A DNA stretch of 64,000 bases from NCBI RefSeq assembly GCF_900177415.1, contig NZ_FXAF01000006.1, positions 892,001 to 956,000 on the forward strand, in the 5' to 3' direction. The notes under the pieces were generated by a model. The model was not told where the DNA came from, searched no databases, and saw only the letters and a list, made by a program, of their open reading frames with translations. The position numbers were made by a program, and so were the translations under genes. Origin of the DNA: Xaviernesmea oryzae (GTDB lineage Bacteria; Pseudomonadota; Alphaproteobacteria; Rhizobiales; Rhizobiaceae). Below are positions 52,637-61,424 of this stretch, piece after piece (positions within the stretch are counted from its first letter, which is position 1; the number at the start of each line of letters is the position of its first letter).

Positions 52637-54037
52637 ATGCCGCGCCTTTCCGCATCCACGCCCCTTCCGACCGATGTTATAACGCCGGGCTACGACCGGG
52701 CGTCCCTAAAGCCCGGCATCCTGCATATCGGCGTCGGCGCCTTTCATCGGGCGCATCAGGCGGTCTATACGGATGCGGCGCTCGCGAAGGAGTTCGGCGA
52801 GTGGGGTATCGTCGGCGTCAGCTTACGCTCGGTGGATATCGTCCATGACCTGAGGGCGCAGGACGGGCTCTATACCGTCATTGCCCGCAGTGGAGCGGGC
52901 GACAGCGCGCAGGTCGTCGGTTCGGTGGTGAGGGGGCTTTCCGGCACGGAGGATCGCGAGGAAATCCTGTCCCTGATGGCCGATCCGGCGATCAGGGTCG
53001 TCACCATCACGGTCACGGAAAAGGCCTATGGTTACGATCCGGCCTCCGGCGGGCTCGACCGCAGCCATCCCTCGGTCGCCGCAGACCTTGCCGATCCCCG
53101 AGCCCCCGTCGGCGTCGTCGGTTATCTGGTCGAGGGCCTGTCGCGCCGCCATGCCGCCGGCCTGCCGCCGTTCACGGTGCTCTGCTGCGACAACCTGCCG
53201 ACCAACGGCCGCATCGTCCGGCGTCTCGTGATCGAGATGGCGGGCGCCCGTGATCCGGCGCTCGCCAATTGGATTTCCGGGCAGGGCGCCTTTCCCTGCA
53301 GCATGGTCGACCGCATCGTCCCTGCCGCCACCGAGGAAACGCGCGCCCGTGCCGAAAGGCTGATCGGCGCCGAGGACGAGCTGGCGCTCGATACCGAACC
53401 CTTCATGCAATGGGTAATCGAGGACCACTTCATCTCCGGCCGGCCGAAATGGGAGGCTGGCGGCGCGCTCTTCGTCAGCGATGTCGAACCCTACGAGAAG
53501 ATGAAGCTCCGGCTCTTGAACGGCTCCCATTCGCTGATGGCCTATCTCGGCCAGCTTCACGGCCTCACCTATATCCGCGATGTCATCGCCGTGCCGGATT
53601 ATCGCGAAAAGGTCCGGCGGCATATGGCGGCGGTGCTGCAGACCCTCGACCCGGTGCCTGGCATCGATCTCGAAGCCTATCAGGCGCAGCTCGTCGAACG
53701 GTTTTCCAATCCCGGCGTCGCCCATTCCACCCGCCAAGTCGCCATGGACGGCTCGCAGAAGCTGCCGCAGCGGATCATGCTGCCGGCCGCGGAAGAGCTT
53801 GCGAAAGGCGGGGATGCGTCGGCATTCGCTTACGTTCTGGCCGTCTGGATGGCCTATCTCGCGAAGGTGGCCGAGATCAGCGATCCGCGCGCTGCGGAAC
53901 TGAAGGCCGCGGCGGCGAAATCGGCGCCCGATGACCCGTCGGCCCCCTTCTTCGAGATCCCGGGCCTCTTCCCCCGGGCTCTCGTCGAGAACGGGGCCTG
54001 GCGCGCGCTGGTGAACGCGGAGCTCGAAAAGCTCTAG
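52637..54037 (+). CDS. Mannitol dehydrogenase-family oxidoreductase (fructuronate reductase/mannitol DH type)
   Basis: A 466-residue NAD(P)-dependent polyol or uronate dehydrogenase without metal. ILHIGVGAFHRAHQAVYTD is the N-terminal nucleotide-binding signature, and KLRLLNGSHSLMAYLGQL with the K-x4-N-x-x-H pattern is the catalytic centre of long-chain mannitol dehydrogenases; FPCSMVDRIVP is also typical. Substrate may be mannitol, arabitol, fructuronate or mannonate. Start taken at ATG 52637 (MPRLSAS); an in-frame ATG 52538 behind GGGAGTGGAACGT would add 33 residues. Its stop overlaps the stop of the convergent dehydratase gene (CTAG). Confidence 0.85.
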   Translation: MPRLSASTPLPTDVITPGYDRASLKPGILHIGVGAFHRAHQAVYTDAALAKEFGEWGIVGVSLRSVDIVHDLRAQDGLYTVIARSGAGDSAQVVGSVVRGLSGTEDREEILSLMADPAIRVVTITVTEKAYGYDPASGGLDRSHPSVAADLADPRAPVGVVGYLVEGLSRRHAAGLPPFTVLCCDNLPTNGRIVRRLVIEMAGARDPALANWISGQGAFPCSMVDRIVPAATEETRARAERLIGAEDELALDTEPFMQWVIEDHFISGRPKWEAGGALFVSDVEPYEKMKLRLLNGSHSLMAYLGQLHGLTYIRDVIAVPDYREKVRRHMAAVLQTLDPVPGIDLEAYQAQLVERFSNPGVAHSTRQVAMDGSQKLPQRIMLPAAEELAKGGDASAFAYVLAVWMAYLAKVAEISDPRAAELKAAAAKSAPDDPSAPFFEIPGLFPRALVENGAWRALVNAELEKL

Positions 54038-55311
54038 CCGCGAAAGGTGTAGCCGGCGATCGACTGCGGCTTCATCTCGATCGAGAAACCCGGCCGCGAA
54101 GGCGGCATATAGGCGGCGTTCCGGATGACGCAGGGATCGACGAAATGCTCGTGCAGATGGTCGACATATTCGATCACCCGCCCGTCCTTGGTGCCGGACA
54201 CGGCGATATAGTCGATCATCGAGAGATGCTGGACGTATTCGCACAAGCCCACGCCGCCGGCATGCGGCCAGACGGGAAGAGCGTATTTCGCGGCCACCAG
54301 CAGCACGGCGAGCACCTCGTTCAGCCCCCCCATGCGGCAGGAATCGATCTGCACGATGTCGATCGCGCCTTCCGCGATGAACTGCTTGAACATGATGCGG
54401 TTCTGGCACATCTCGCCGGTCGCGACCTTCACCGGGCCGATCGCCTCCCGGATTTTCCGGTGGCCGGCGATATCGTCCGGACTGGTCGGCTCCTCGATGA
54501 AGAAGGGTTTGGCGAAGGCAAGCTTCTTGACCCACTCGATCGCCTGGCCGACCTCCCACACCTGGTTGGCGTCGATCATCAGGTAGCGGTCGGGGCCGAT
54601 CACCTCGCGGGCGATGGTCAGCCGCCGGATATCGTCCTCCAAGTCGCGGCCGACCTTCATCTTGACGTGGTTGAAGCCGGCATCGACGGCCTCCCGGCAG
54701 AGGCGGCGGAGCTTGTCTTCCGGATAGCCGAGCCAGCCCGCCGAAGTCGTGTAGCAGGCGTAACCCTCGCGCTTGAGGGTTTCGATGCGCTCCGCCTTGC
54801 CGGTTTCGGCTTTCTTGAGGATCGTGATCGCCTCGTCGCGGGAAAGCACGTCGGTGAGATACCGGTAGTCGACGATATCGGCGATTTTCTCCGCAGGCAT
54901 TTCCGAGACGAGCTGCCAGACGGGCTTGCCCTGCTGCTTGGCGTAGAGATCCCAGAACGCGTTGACGACGGCGCCGGTGGCGAGATGGATCGCGCCTTTT
55001 TCTGGCCCGATCCAGCGCAGTTGGCTGTCGCTCGTCAGATGCCGCCAGAATTTGCCGGGCGCCTCGGCGAAGACCTCCAGCTCCTGGCCGACCACCAGAT
55101 GCCGCATCGCCTCGATCGCCATGCAGCAGATATCGTTGCCGCGGCCGATCGTGAAGGTCAGGCCGTGGCCGGAAAGCCCGTCGCGATCGGTATCGAGGAT
55201 GACATAGGCCGCCGAATAGTCCGGATCCGGGTTCATCGCATCGGAGCCGTCGAGGCTTTGCGATGTCGGGAAACGCAGATCGAAGACGCGGAGATCGGTG
55301 ATGCGGGTCAT
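54034..55311 (-). CDS. L-fuconate dehydratase (enolase superfamily)
   Basis: Dehydrates L-fuconate to 2-keto-3-deoxy-L-fuconate. The 425-residue product shows the mandelate-racemase-group layout: an N-terminal capping domain with the segment DGSDAMNPDPDYSAAYV typical of fuconate dehydratases, the base Lys in HVKMKVGRDLEDD, metal ligands in LMIDANQVW and FIEEPTSPDD, GEMCQNR, and the His of WPHAGGVGL. It is the last gene of a nine-gene minus-strand operon beginning with an ABC importer. 18 bp separate it from the SDR gene. Substrate assignment rests on family features plus operon content. Confidence 0.92.
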   Translation of the reverse strand: MTRITDLRVFDLRFPTSQSLDGSDAMNPDPDYSAAYVILDTDRDGLSGHGLTFTIGRGNDICCMAIEAMRHLVVGQELEVFAEAPGKFWRHLTSDSQLRWIGPEKGAIHLATGAVVNAFWDLYAKQQGKPVWQLVSEMPAEKIADIVDYRYLTDVLSRDEAITILKKAETGKAERIETLKREGYACYTTSAGWLGYPEDKLRRLCREAVDAGFNHVKMKVGRDLEDDIRRLTIAREVIGPDRYLMIDANQVWEVGQAIEWVKKLAFAKPFFIEEPTSPDDIAGHRKIREAIGPVKVATGEMCQNRIMFKQFIAEGAIDIVQIDSCRMGGLNEVLAVLLVAAKYALPVWPHAGGVGLCEYVQHLSMIDYIAVSGTKDGRVIEYVDHLHEHFVDPCVIRNAAYMPPSRPGFSIEMKPQSIAGYTFRG

Positions 55312-55329
55312 GGGGTCACTCGGTGGATT

Positions 55330-56064
55330 TCAGAGGGCCCAGCCGCCGTCGATGGCATAGGCCTGGCCGGTTGTGTAGGTCGCGCCGGCGAGATAGACGG
55401 CGAGTTCTGCGATTTCCTCCGGCGTGCCGAGCCGGCCCATCGGCTGGCGGGCGATGAAGGCGGCCTTGGAGGTCTCGTAGTCTCCCTGCGCCTTCATGCG
55501 GTCCTGCAGCGAGGGGCTTTCGACCGTGCCGGGGCAGATCGCGTTGCAGCGGATGCCCTCGGTCACGTAATCGGCGGCGACGGACTTGGTGAGGCCGATT
55601 ACGGCCGCCTTGGTGAGGCCGTAGGCGAAGCGGTTCGGCACGCCCTTGATGCTGGAGGCGACGGACGACATGTTGATGATCGCGCCGTCCTTCTGCGCCA
55701 GCATGCCCGGCAGCACGGCGCGGATCGTGCGCACCATCGACTTGACGTTGAGGTCGAGCGCGAATTCCAGCTCGCTGTCCTTCATCTCGAGGATCGAGCC
55801 GGCATGCACGAAACCGGCGCAGTTGAACAGGATGTCGATCGTGCCGGCCTTTTTGACGAAAGCCCTGACGGCGCCGTCGTCGAGCACGTCGAGCCGGGCG
55901 GTCGTGAGATTGCCGATGTTCGGCAATGCCGCGAGCAGCGTTTCGTTGATGTCCGTCGCATGGACCGTCGCTCCGGCCTCCGCGAAGGCGAGCGCCGTCG
56001 CGCGCCCGATGCCCTGGCCGGCGGCGGTCACAAGTACGGTTTTGTCATCCAGTCTGGTCGTCAT
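55330..56064 (-). CDS. SDR dehydrogenase, probably 2-keto-3-deoxy-L-fuconate dehydrogenase
   Basis: A 244-residue short-chain dehydrogenase: NAD motif VLVTAAGQGIGRA, NCAGFVH, active-site Ser in NMSSVASSIKG and the YGLTK (Y-x3-K) pair, then ICPGTVESPSL. This strong NxVESPSL-like C-terminal region occurs in fucose-pathway enzymes. It should oxidise 2-keto-3-deoxy-L-fuconate to the 2,4-diketo acid using NAD+. Located between the RhaM-like and dehydratase genes. Confidence 0.88.
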   Translation of the reverse strand: MTTRLDDKTVLVTAAGQGIGRATALAFAEAGATVHATDINETLLAALPNIGNLTTARLDVLDDGAVRAFVKKAGTIDILFNCAGFVHAGSILEMKDSELEFALDLNVKSMVRTIRAVLPGMLAQKDGAIINMSSVASSIKGVPNRFAYGLTKAAVIGLTKSVAADYVTEGIRCNAICPGTVESPSLQDRMKAQGDYETSKAAFIARQPMGRLGTPEEIAELAVYLAGATYTTGQAYAIDGGWAL

Positions 56065-56096
56065 GTCATGTCCTCGATTTTTCCTGGCCCAGCGGA

Positions 56097-56426
56097 TCAG
56101 TCATGATGGAACACCTCCTCCATCATCGCCCACCATTCGCCTTCTTTGCGGCTTGCAAGCGGCCTCTGGCAAGGGATGGTGAAGGACCACCACTCCTGAT
56201 TCTTCGGATCGGCGGCCATTTTCGCCATATCGGCCTCGAAATCCGCGCCGTGATATTCCCAGGTGCCGAAAAGGAGGTTTTCCGGTTCGCGCAGGAATAT
56301 CGTGTAGTTCCTGATATTGCAGCGGCTGATGAGAGCGAGGATCTCCGGCCAGACGGCCGCGTGCAGCCGCTTGTATTCCGCGATCATGTGGGGCTCGACG
56401 CCGATCACCATGCTCATGCGCTGCAT
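56097..56426 (-). CDS. L-rhamnose/L-fucose mutarotase-family protein
   Basis: A 109-residue protein of the RhaM (DUF718) family: MQRMSMVIGVEPHMIAEYKRLHAAVWPE, YTIFLREPENLLFGTWEYHG and NQEWWSFTIPCQRPL are typical; the His and Tyr residues of the anomer-interconverting site are retained (HAAVW, YKRLH). In this operon it would speed conversion between alpha and beta L-fucose before oxidation. Located between the zinc dehydrogenase and SDR genes with gaps of 10 and 32 bp. Confidence 0.88.
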   Translation of the reverse strand: MQRMSMVIGVEPHMIAEYKRLHAAVWPEILALISRCNIRNYTIFLREPENLLFGTWEYHGADFEADMAKMAADPKNQEWWSFTIPCQRPLASRKEGEWWAMMEEVFHHD

Positions 56427-56436
56427 CGTTCTCTCC

Positions 56437-57444
56437 TCAGACTTCCACCAGCGCCTTGACGACGCCGGCGGCTGGATCGGTCAGTTTCCGAAAACCTTCG
56501 GGCACGTCCCGCAGCATCATTCTATGGGTTATCAGGGCCTCGGGGATGTTGCCCGCCCGCATGGCTTGCATGACCTGCTCGAAATCGGCGCGCGTGGCGT
56601 TGCGGCTGCCGAGAAGCGACGTCTCGCGCTTGTGGAATTCCGGATCGGAGAAGGTGATGTCGCTCGAAACGATGGAGACGAGCACATAGGTGCCGCCATG
56701 CGCCACGAAGCTGAAACCGCGCTCGATCGCCTTGGCATTGCCGGTCGCATCGAAGACCGCGTCGAAGAAATCACCCCCGGTGATCGCGGAAAGTTGCTCC
56801 AGGTCGCCGTTGCCGAGTTGGACGGTGGAAGTGGTGCCGAGATGCCGCCGCCCGAATTCCAGCCGGTCGGCACGGCCGTCGAGCAGGGTCACGTCGCCGC
56901 CGTCGAGCTTTGCGAAGATGGCGACTGCGAGCCCGATCGGCCCGGCCCCCGTCACCAGCACCTTCTGGCCGGGCTCAATGCGGGCGCGGGCCACCGCATG
57001 GGCGCCGATCGCCAGGAACTCCACCATGGCCGCCTGGTCGAGCGACAGCCCGTCGGCCTTCAGCACGAATTCCTCCGGCAGGCTCAGATATTCGGTCATC
57101 CCGCCGTCGCGATGGACGCCGAGCACGCCGATATTGCGGCAGCAATTGGTCCTGCCTTTCAGGCAGGCGCTGCAGTGCCCGCAGGAAATGTAGGGAATGA
57201 TCGACACCGTGTCGCCGGCGGCAAACCGGCTGCCGGCGGGCGCCTCCTCGACCGTTGCGGCAAGCTCGTGACCCATCACGCGCGGATAGGAGAGATAGGG
57301 CTGGTTACCGGTGAAGATGTGCAGGTCCGTGCCGCAGACGCCGATGCGGCGGAGTTTCAGCAGCACCTCGCCTTCGCCGCGCAGAGGTTTGGGACGGTCT
57401 ATGGTGCTGAGCTTGCCGGGTGCTTCGCAGATGACAGTCAGCAT
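56437..57444 (-). CDS. Zinc-dependent alcohol dehydrogenase-family protein
   Basis: A 335-residue medium-chain dehydrogenase. The catalytic zinc site has IGVCGTDLHIF and VMGHELAATVEE; the structural zinc cysteines are in ISCGHCSACLKGRTNCC (C-x2-C-x2-C-x7-C type). The Rossmann motif is VTGAGPIGLAVAIFA. ATG 57444 follows the lactonase stop by 4 bp. Its step in the pathway is uncertain: oxidation of fucose or of an intermediate, or a related aldose such as L-galactose. The aldo/keto reductase of this operon is a competing candidate for fucose oxidation. Confidence 0.88.
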   Translation of the reverse strand: MLTVICEAPGKLSTIDRPKPLRGEGEVLLKLRRIGVCGTDLHIFTGNQPYLSYPRVMGHELAATVEEAPAGSRFAAGDTVSIIPYISCGHCSACLKGRTNCCRNIGVLGVHRDGGMTEYLSLPEEFVLKADGLSLDQAAMVEFLAIGAHAVARARIEPGQKVLVTGAGPIGLAVAIFAKLDGGDVTLLDGRADRLEFGRRHLGTTSTVQLGNGDLEQLSAITGGDFFDAVFDATGNAKAIERGFSFVAHGGTYVLVSIVSSDITFSDPEFHKRETSLLGSRNATRADFEQVMQAMRAGNIPEALITHRMMLRDVPEGFRKLTDPAAGVVKALVEV

Positions 57445-57448
57445 TGGC

Positions 57449-58267
57449 TTACGCTCCAAGCCGGTAGAAACGCTGCGCATTGCCGCCGAAGACGGCAGCA
57501 TGGTGCTGAGCCGGCACAATATCGAGGCATTGATCGAGCCAGGCGGAATAGTCGCCGGCGAGCCTGAGCACCGGCCAGTCGCTGCCCCAGACCGCCCGGT
57601 CCGGGCCGAAGAGGTCGAGGATGGTTTCGGCGTAGGGCCGCACCGCTTGCGGTTTCTGGTCGCCGGCTTCCGTCAGCAGGCCGGAAAGCTTGCAATGCAC
57701 ATTGGGCAGTTCCGCAAGCGCCTTCATCCGCGCATACCAGCCAATGAACCGGCCCTCCGATATCGGCGGCTTTGCGCCATGGTCGATGACGATGGGCAGG
57801 TCGGGGTGACGGCGGGCGAAATTCGCGAGCGGTTCCAGATGCCGCGGCAGGACCAGCGCGTCGAAGACGAGACGGTGTTCTACCATTGCCCCAACGGCGG
57901 CACCGAGCGCCGGGTCGTCGATCCAGCGGTCGTCGGCGATATCCTGCAGCATCGGCCGGAAGCCTTTGAGCTTCGGATGCCGCGCCAGCCGGGCGATACT
58001 GGCGGGCGCCCCGGCGGCCTTCATGTCCGTCCAGCCCACGACACCGAGGATGAAGGGCGTCCTGTCGGCAAGGTCCAGCATGAAGGCGGTGTCGGCCTCG
58101 TTCTCCATCGTCTGCACCAGCACCGTGCCGTCGATCCCGGCGGCGGCGATCAGCGGCTGCATGTCCTCCGGCAGAAAATCGCGATGAATGGCGGCAAGCT
58201 CCGGCGGCGGCCATTGGCCGGTCCGTTCGGCGATCCGCCAGAAATGCTGATGCGCGTCGATCCGCAT
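57449..58267 (-). CDS. Amidohydrolase-family lactonase (L-fucono-1,5-lactonase type)
   Basis: A 272-residue metal-dependent hydrolase of the amidohydrolase_2 branch. MRIDAHQHFW (HxH), IVIDHGAKPP with conserved His, and AVWGSDWPVL with the metal-binding Asp are visible. Members of this shape open sugar lactones; in this operon the expected substrate is L-fucono-lactone. It follows the aldo/keto reductase by 3 bp and precedes the zinc dehydrogenase by 4 bp, consistent with coupled translation. Confidence 0.9.
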   Translation of the reverse strand: MRIDAHQHFWRIAERTGQWPPPELAAIHRDFLPEDMQPLIAAAGIDGTVLVQTMENEADTAFMLDLADRTPFILGVVGWTDMKAAGAPASIARLARHPKLKGFRPMLQDIADDRWIDDPALGAAVGAMVEHRLVFDALVLPRHLEPLANFARRHPDLPIVIDHGAKPPISEGRFIGWYARMKALAELPNVHCKLSGLLTEAGDQKPQAVRPYAETILDLFGPDRAVWGSDWPVLRLAGDYSAWLDQCLDIVPAQHHAAVFGGNAQRFYRLGA

Positions 58268-58270
58268 CGC

Positions 58271-59284
58271 TCAGGCTCCTTCGCCGGGGACGGGGGCTCC
58301 ATCGGCGATCAGCCCGCGCTCCTTCAGCCGCGACCAGAAGGAGGCGGGGATTTCTTCTGCGAACCAGTCGACGTTCGATCTGATCTGCCCGGCCGTGCGC
58401 GCGCCGGAAACGATGGTCATCGCAGCCGGATGGGCGAGGGGGAATTGCAGCGCCGCAGCCGGCAGCGTGACGCCTTCCTCTTCGCACGCCGCATTGAGCA
58501 CGTCGACGCGAGCGAGGATTTCCGCCGGCGCATCCGTATAGTTGAACTTCCTGTTGCCGGCGAGCAGGCCGGAATTGAACGGCCCGGCGATGACGATGCC
58601 GACGCCCCGTCTGGCGCAATCGTCCATGAAGGCAAGGCTCTGCTGTTCGAGCAGCGTATAGCGGCCGGCAAGCATGGCGACGTCGATGTCGAAGACCTTC
58701 ATCGCATCGGCGATGATCTGCCATTCGTTGACGCCGAGGCCGACAGCCTTCGTAAGGCCTTCCTCACGCAGCTTGCCGAGCGCCTGGAAGCCGCCGCCAT
58801 CGGTCAGTTGCCGCCAGTAGTGCTGGTGCTTTTCGCCATGGGTCATGCCGCCGATATCGTGGATGTAGAGGATATCGGGCTTCAGGATGCCGAGCCGCTG
58901 CCGGCTCGCCTCGAAGGAACGCATGATGCCGTCATGTGTATAGTCGAAGACCGGGCGGAAGGGCAGCGGCTCCACATAGCCGTCCTCTTCCGGCCCCACC
59001 GTTTCGTCCGGCTGCATCACCCGGCCGACCTTGGTGCTGAGCACGTAATCGCCGCGCGGCAGGTCGGTCAGCATGGTGCCGAGCCGCCGTTCCGAGCGGG
59101 TATAGCCGTAGAAAGGCGCGGTGTCGTAATAGCGGATGCCCGCCTCCCAGGCCGCCTTGAAGGCGCCGGCCGCTTCCTCATAGGAGGTCTTGCGATAGAG
59201 ATTGCCCATCTGCGCGCAGCCGAGACCCATGACGGTCAGTTCGACGGGAGCGTTGGGCAGCTTTCGGCGGTCGGCGACGTTCAT
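58271..59284 (-). CDS. Aldo/keto reductase (L-fucose dehydrogenase-like)
   Basis: A 337-residue TIM-barrel oxidoreductase. Catalytic-tetrad regions are RYYDTAPFYGYTRSERRLG (Asp and Tyr), LSTKVGRVM (Lys) and LYIHDIGG (His). Its close family includes D-threo-aldose 1-dehydrogenase/pyridoxal 4-dehydrogenase, which oxidise L-fucose at C1. ATG 59284 (MNVADRRKL) is preferred to an upstream start; 63 bp separate it from the binding-protein gene. Likely first catabolic step after import. Confidence 0.9.
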   Translation of the reverse strand: MNVADRRKLPNAPVELTVMGLGCAQMGNLYRKTSYEEAAGAFKAAWEAGIRYYDTAPFYGYTRSERRLGTMLTDLPRGDYVLSTKVGRVMQPDETVGPEEDGYVEPLPFRPVFDYTHDGIMRSFEASRQRLGILKPDILYIHDIGGMTHGEKHQHYWRQLTDGGGFQALGKLREEGLTKAVGLGVNEWQIIADAMKVFDIDVAMLAGRYTLLEQQSLAFMDDCARRGVGIVIAGPFNSGLLAGNRKFNYTDAPAEILARVDVLNAACEEEGVTLPAAALQFPLAHPAAMTIVSGARTAGQIRSNVDWFAEEIPASFWSRLKERGLIADGAPVPGEGA

Positions 59285-59347
59285 CAGACATTCCTTGAGA
59301 ATTGACGGACGCGCACCATTCGCGATGCGCGCCCGCAGGGGTAGCAC

Positions 59348-60289
59348 TCAATAGAGGACGTTCTTGGCTTCCGGCTTGTCGATATTGTCCTTGGTGACGA
59401 TCACGACGCCGGTATCGACGAATTTCTCGACCTTCTCCTTGTTCATCACCTTGAGCACGGTCTGGATGCCGAGTTCGCCCATCTGGAACGAGCCCTGCAC
59501 AGCGATCGCGGCAAGCGTGCCGTCCTTGACGAATTCCTGCAGGTCCTGGTTTCCGTCGAAGCCGATCGCCACCACCTTGCCGGCCTTGCCGGACTGTTTG
59601 AGCGCCCGGCCCATGCCGATCGCGGTCGGCTCGTTGGCGCCGAAAATGCCCTTGAGGTCGGAATTGGCGGCCAGCACGTCGGTCGTCTGGTTGAGCGCGG
59701 TCGCCATCTGGGACTGCGAGTAGAAGGGCCCGACGATCTGAAGCTTCGAATGCGCCTTGATATAGTCGGAAAAGCCGCCGACGCGGCCGATTTCCGAACC
59801 GGCGCCCGCGACATAGGACATGACGGCGATCTTGCCTTCGGTGCCCACCTTGTCGATCAGCGCCTGGGCGGCGAGTTCGCCGGCCTTCTTGTTGTCGGTC
59901 GCCAGGAAGGACTGGTAATATTGCTCGGCATCCTTGGAGAGCATCGAATCGATGATGACGACCGGGATGCGGGCTTCCCACGCCTTCTTGACGGCCGGCA
60001 CCAGCGCGTCCGGATCGGACGGCGCGAGTACGATGCCGGAGACCTGGCGGTTGACGGCGTTCTCGACCATGTTGACCTGGTCGGCGATCGCCGATTCCGC
60101 CGCCGGACCCTGGAAGGTCATGGTGTTGTCGCCGCCGCCCGCCTTCATGGCGGCATCGGCACCCTTCTGGACGTTCTGCCAGAAAGTGGAATTGACCGTC
60201 TTCACGATGACGGCGATTTCGCCCGCCTGGGCCGGGATCGCGGCAAGCGCGATCGCGGATGTCAGCAGCGCGGCAGCTAGCTTTCTCAT
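59348..60289 (-). CDS. Sugar ABC transporter substrate-binding protein (ribose/fucose type)
   Basis: A 313-residue periplasmic protein of the RbsB-like Peripla_BP_4 group. Signal peptide MRKLAAALLTSAIALAAIPAQ ends at AQA, and the mature part has VKTVNSTFWQNVQKGADAAM, VSGIVLAPSDPDALVPAV, VVIIDSMLSK and VAIGFDGNQDLQEFVKDG. Operon context suggests L-fucose as ligand. A GGGAG/CTCCC stem-loop lies between the permease gene and this one (60331-60348), which may raise its relative mRNA level. Confidence 0.92.
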   Translation of the reverse strand: MRKLAAALLTSAIALAAIPAQAGEIAVIVKTVNSTFWQNVQKGADAAMKAGGGDNTMTFQGPAAESAIADQVNMVENAVNRQVSGIVLAPSDPDALVPAVKKAWEARIPVVIIDSMLSKDAEQYYQSFLATDNKKAGELAAQALIDKVGTEGKIAVMSYVAGAGSEIGRVGGFSDYIKAHSKLQIVGPFYSQSQMATALNQTTDVLAANSDLKGIFGANEPTAIGMGRALKQSGKAGKVVAIGFDGNQDLQEFVKDGTLAAIAVQGSFQMGELGIQTVLKVMNKEKVEKFVDTGVVIVTKDNIDKPEAKNVLY

Positions 60290-60330
60290 GTCTTCCTCCT
60301 CTTGTTGTCTGGCCTGACCGGCCGGTTCCC

Positions 60331-60348
60331 GGGAGACTCCTCACTCCC
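60331..60348 (-). other. Stem-loop between permease and binding-protein genes
   Basis: CGGGAG (60330-60335) pairs with CTCCCG (60344-60349) around an 8-base loop in the 98-bp gap. No T-run follows, so it looks like an mRNA-stabilising or processing element rather than a terminator. Confidence 0.45.
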
Positions 60349-60387
60349 GTGATGTTCCCGCGGATAAAGGCCCGCGTTCCCTTTTCC

Positions 60388-61416
60388 TCAGCGGCGGTTG
60401 CGCAGCTGGTCGATCCAGACGGTGACCAGGATGACGAGGCCGATGATGATCTGCTGCGTAAAGGCGGAGACGCCGTTCATGTTCAATCCGTTGCGCAGGA
60501 TGCCGATGACGAAGGCGCCGATCGCCGTGCCCGAGATCGTGCCGACGCCGCCCATCAGCGACGTGCCGCCGATCACCGCGCTGGCGATCGCGTCGAGCTC
60601 GTACATCACCCCTTCGTTCGGCTGTGCCGTGACCAGGCGCGACATCAGCACGCAGCCGGTGAGGCCGGCGAGCGTGCCGGACAGCACATAGGTGAAGCTG
60701 ACGATGCGGGTGACGTTGACGCCGGAAAGCCGGGCGGCATCCGGGTTCGAGCCGACCGCATAGATATGCCGGCCGAGCACCGAACGGTTCAGCATGAAGG
60801 AGACGGCGAGCGCGATCGCCACCATCAGGATGACCGGATAGGGAATGCCCGGGAAGACGATGGTCGGAAAACCGTCGTCGCCGATATTGACGATCCTGAG
60901 GAACGAGCCGTTGCCGAGTTCGCCGAAGGATTCGCCTAAGCCCGAGACGGCGCGTGCGCCGGTGATCTGCAGCGCGACGCCGCGGGCGATCATCATCATG
61001 CCGAGTGTGGCGATGAAGGGCGGCAGCCGCATCTTCGTCACGAGCAGGCCGTTGATGAAGCCGCAGACGGTGCCGGTCAGGATGCCGACGAGCATGCCGA
61101 GCCAGACGGGCGTGCCGAAATCCTTGACCGCCAGCGCCGCGACGACGCCGGAAAGCGCCAGCACCGAGCCGACCGAAAGGTCGATGCCGCCCGTGATGAT
61201 GACGCAGGTGGCGCCGATGCCGAGGAGCGCGATGGAAGTGACCTGCAGCGCGATCGTCATGCCGTTGTTGACGGTGAAGAAGGCGCTGCTCGTCAGCGAG
61301 AAGACGGCGATCAGCACGAACAGGCTGCCGAGCGCGGCGAACTTCTGGATGATGTCCTTCTGCCGGTCGCTGAACGACATGCTTTTCTGCTTCGAAACTT
61401 CGGTGATCTCGGCCAT
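60388..61416 (-). CDS. Sugar ABC transporter permease (RbsC type)
   Basis: A 342-residue inner-membrane protein with about ten helices. ATCVIITGGIDLSVGSVLALSGVVAAL and AVGSNPDAARLSGVNV are the BPD_transp_2 signatures, and SAVIGGTSLMGGVGTISGTAIGA contacts the ATPase. ATG 61416 has AGGGAAGAC as ribosome binding site; an in-frame ATG 61428 overlaps the ATPase stop as ATGA. Pairs with the preceding ATPase and the following binding protein. Confidence 0.93.
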   Translation of the reverse strand: MAEITEVSKQKSMSFSDRQKDIIQKFAALGSLFVLIAVFSLTSSAFFTVNNGMTIALQVTSIALLGIGATCVIITGGIDLSVGSVLALSGVVAALAVKDFGTPVWLGMLVGILTGTVCGFINGLLVTKMRLPPFIATLGMMMIARGVALQITGARAVSGLGESFGELGNGSFLRIVNIGDDGFPTIVFPGIPYPVILMVAIALAVSFMLNRSVLGRHIYAVGSNPDAARLSGVNVTRIVSFTYVLSGTLAGLTGCVLMSRLVTAQPNEGVMYELDAIASAVIGGTSLMGGVGTISGTAIGAFVIGILRNGLNMNGVSAFTQQIIIGLVILVTVWIDQLRNRR

Positions 61417-61424
61417 GTCTTCCC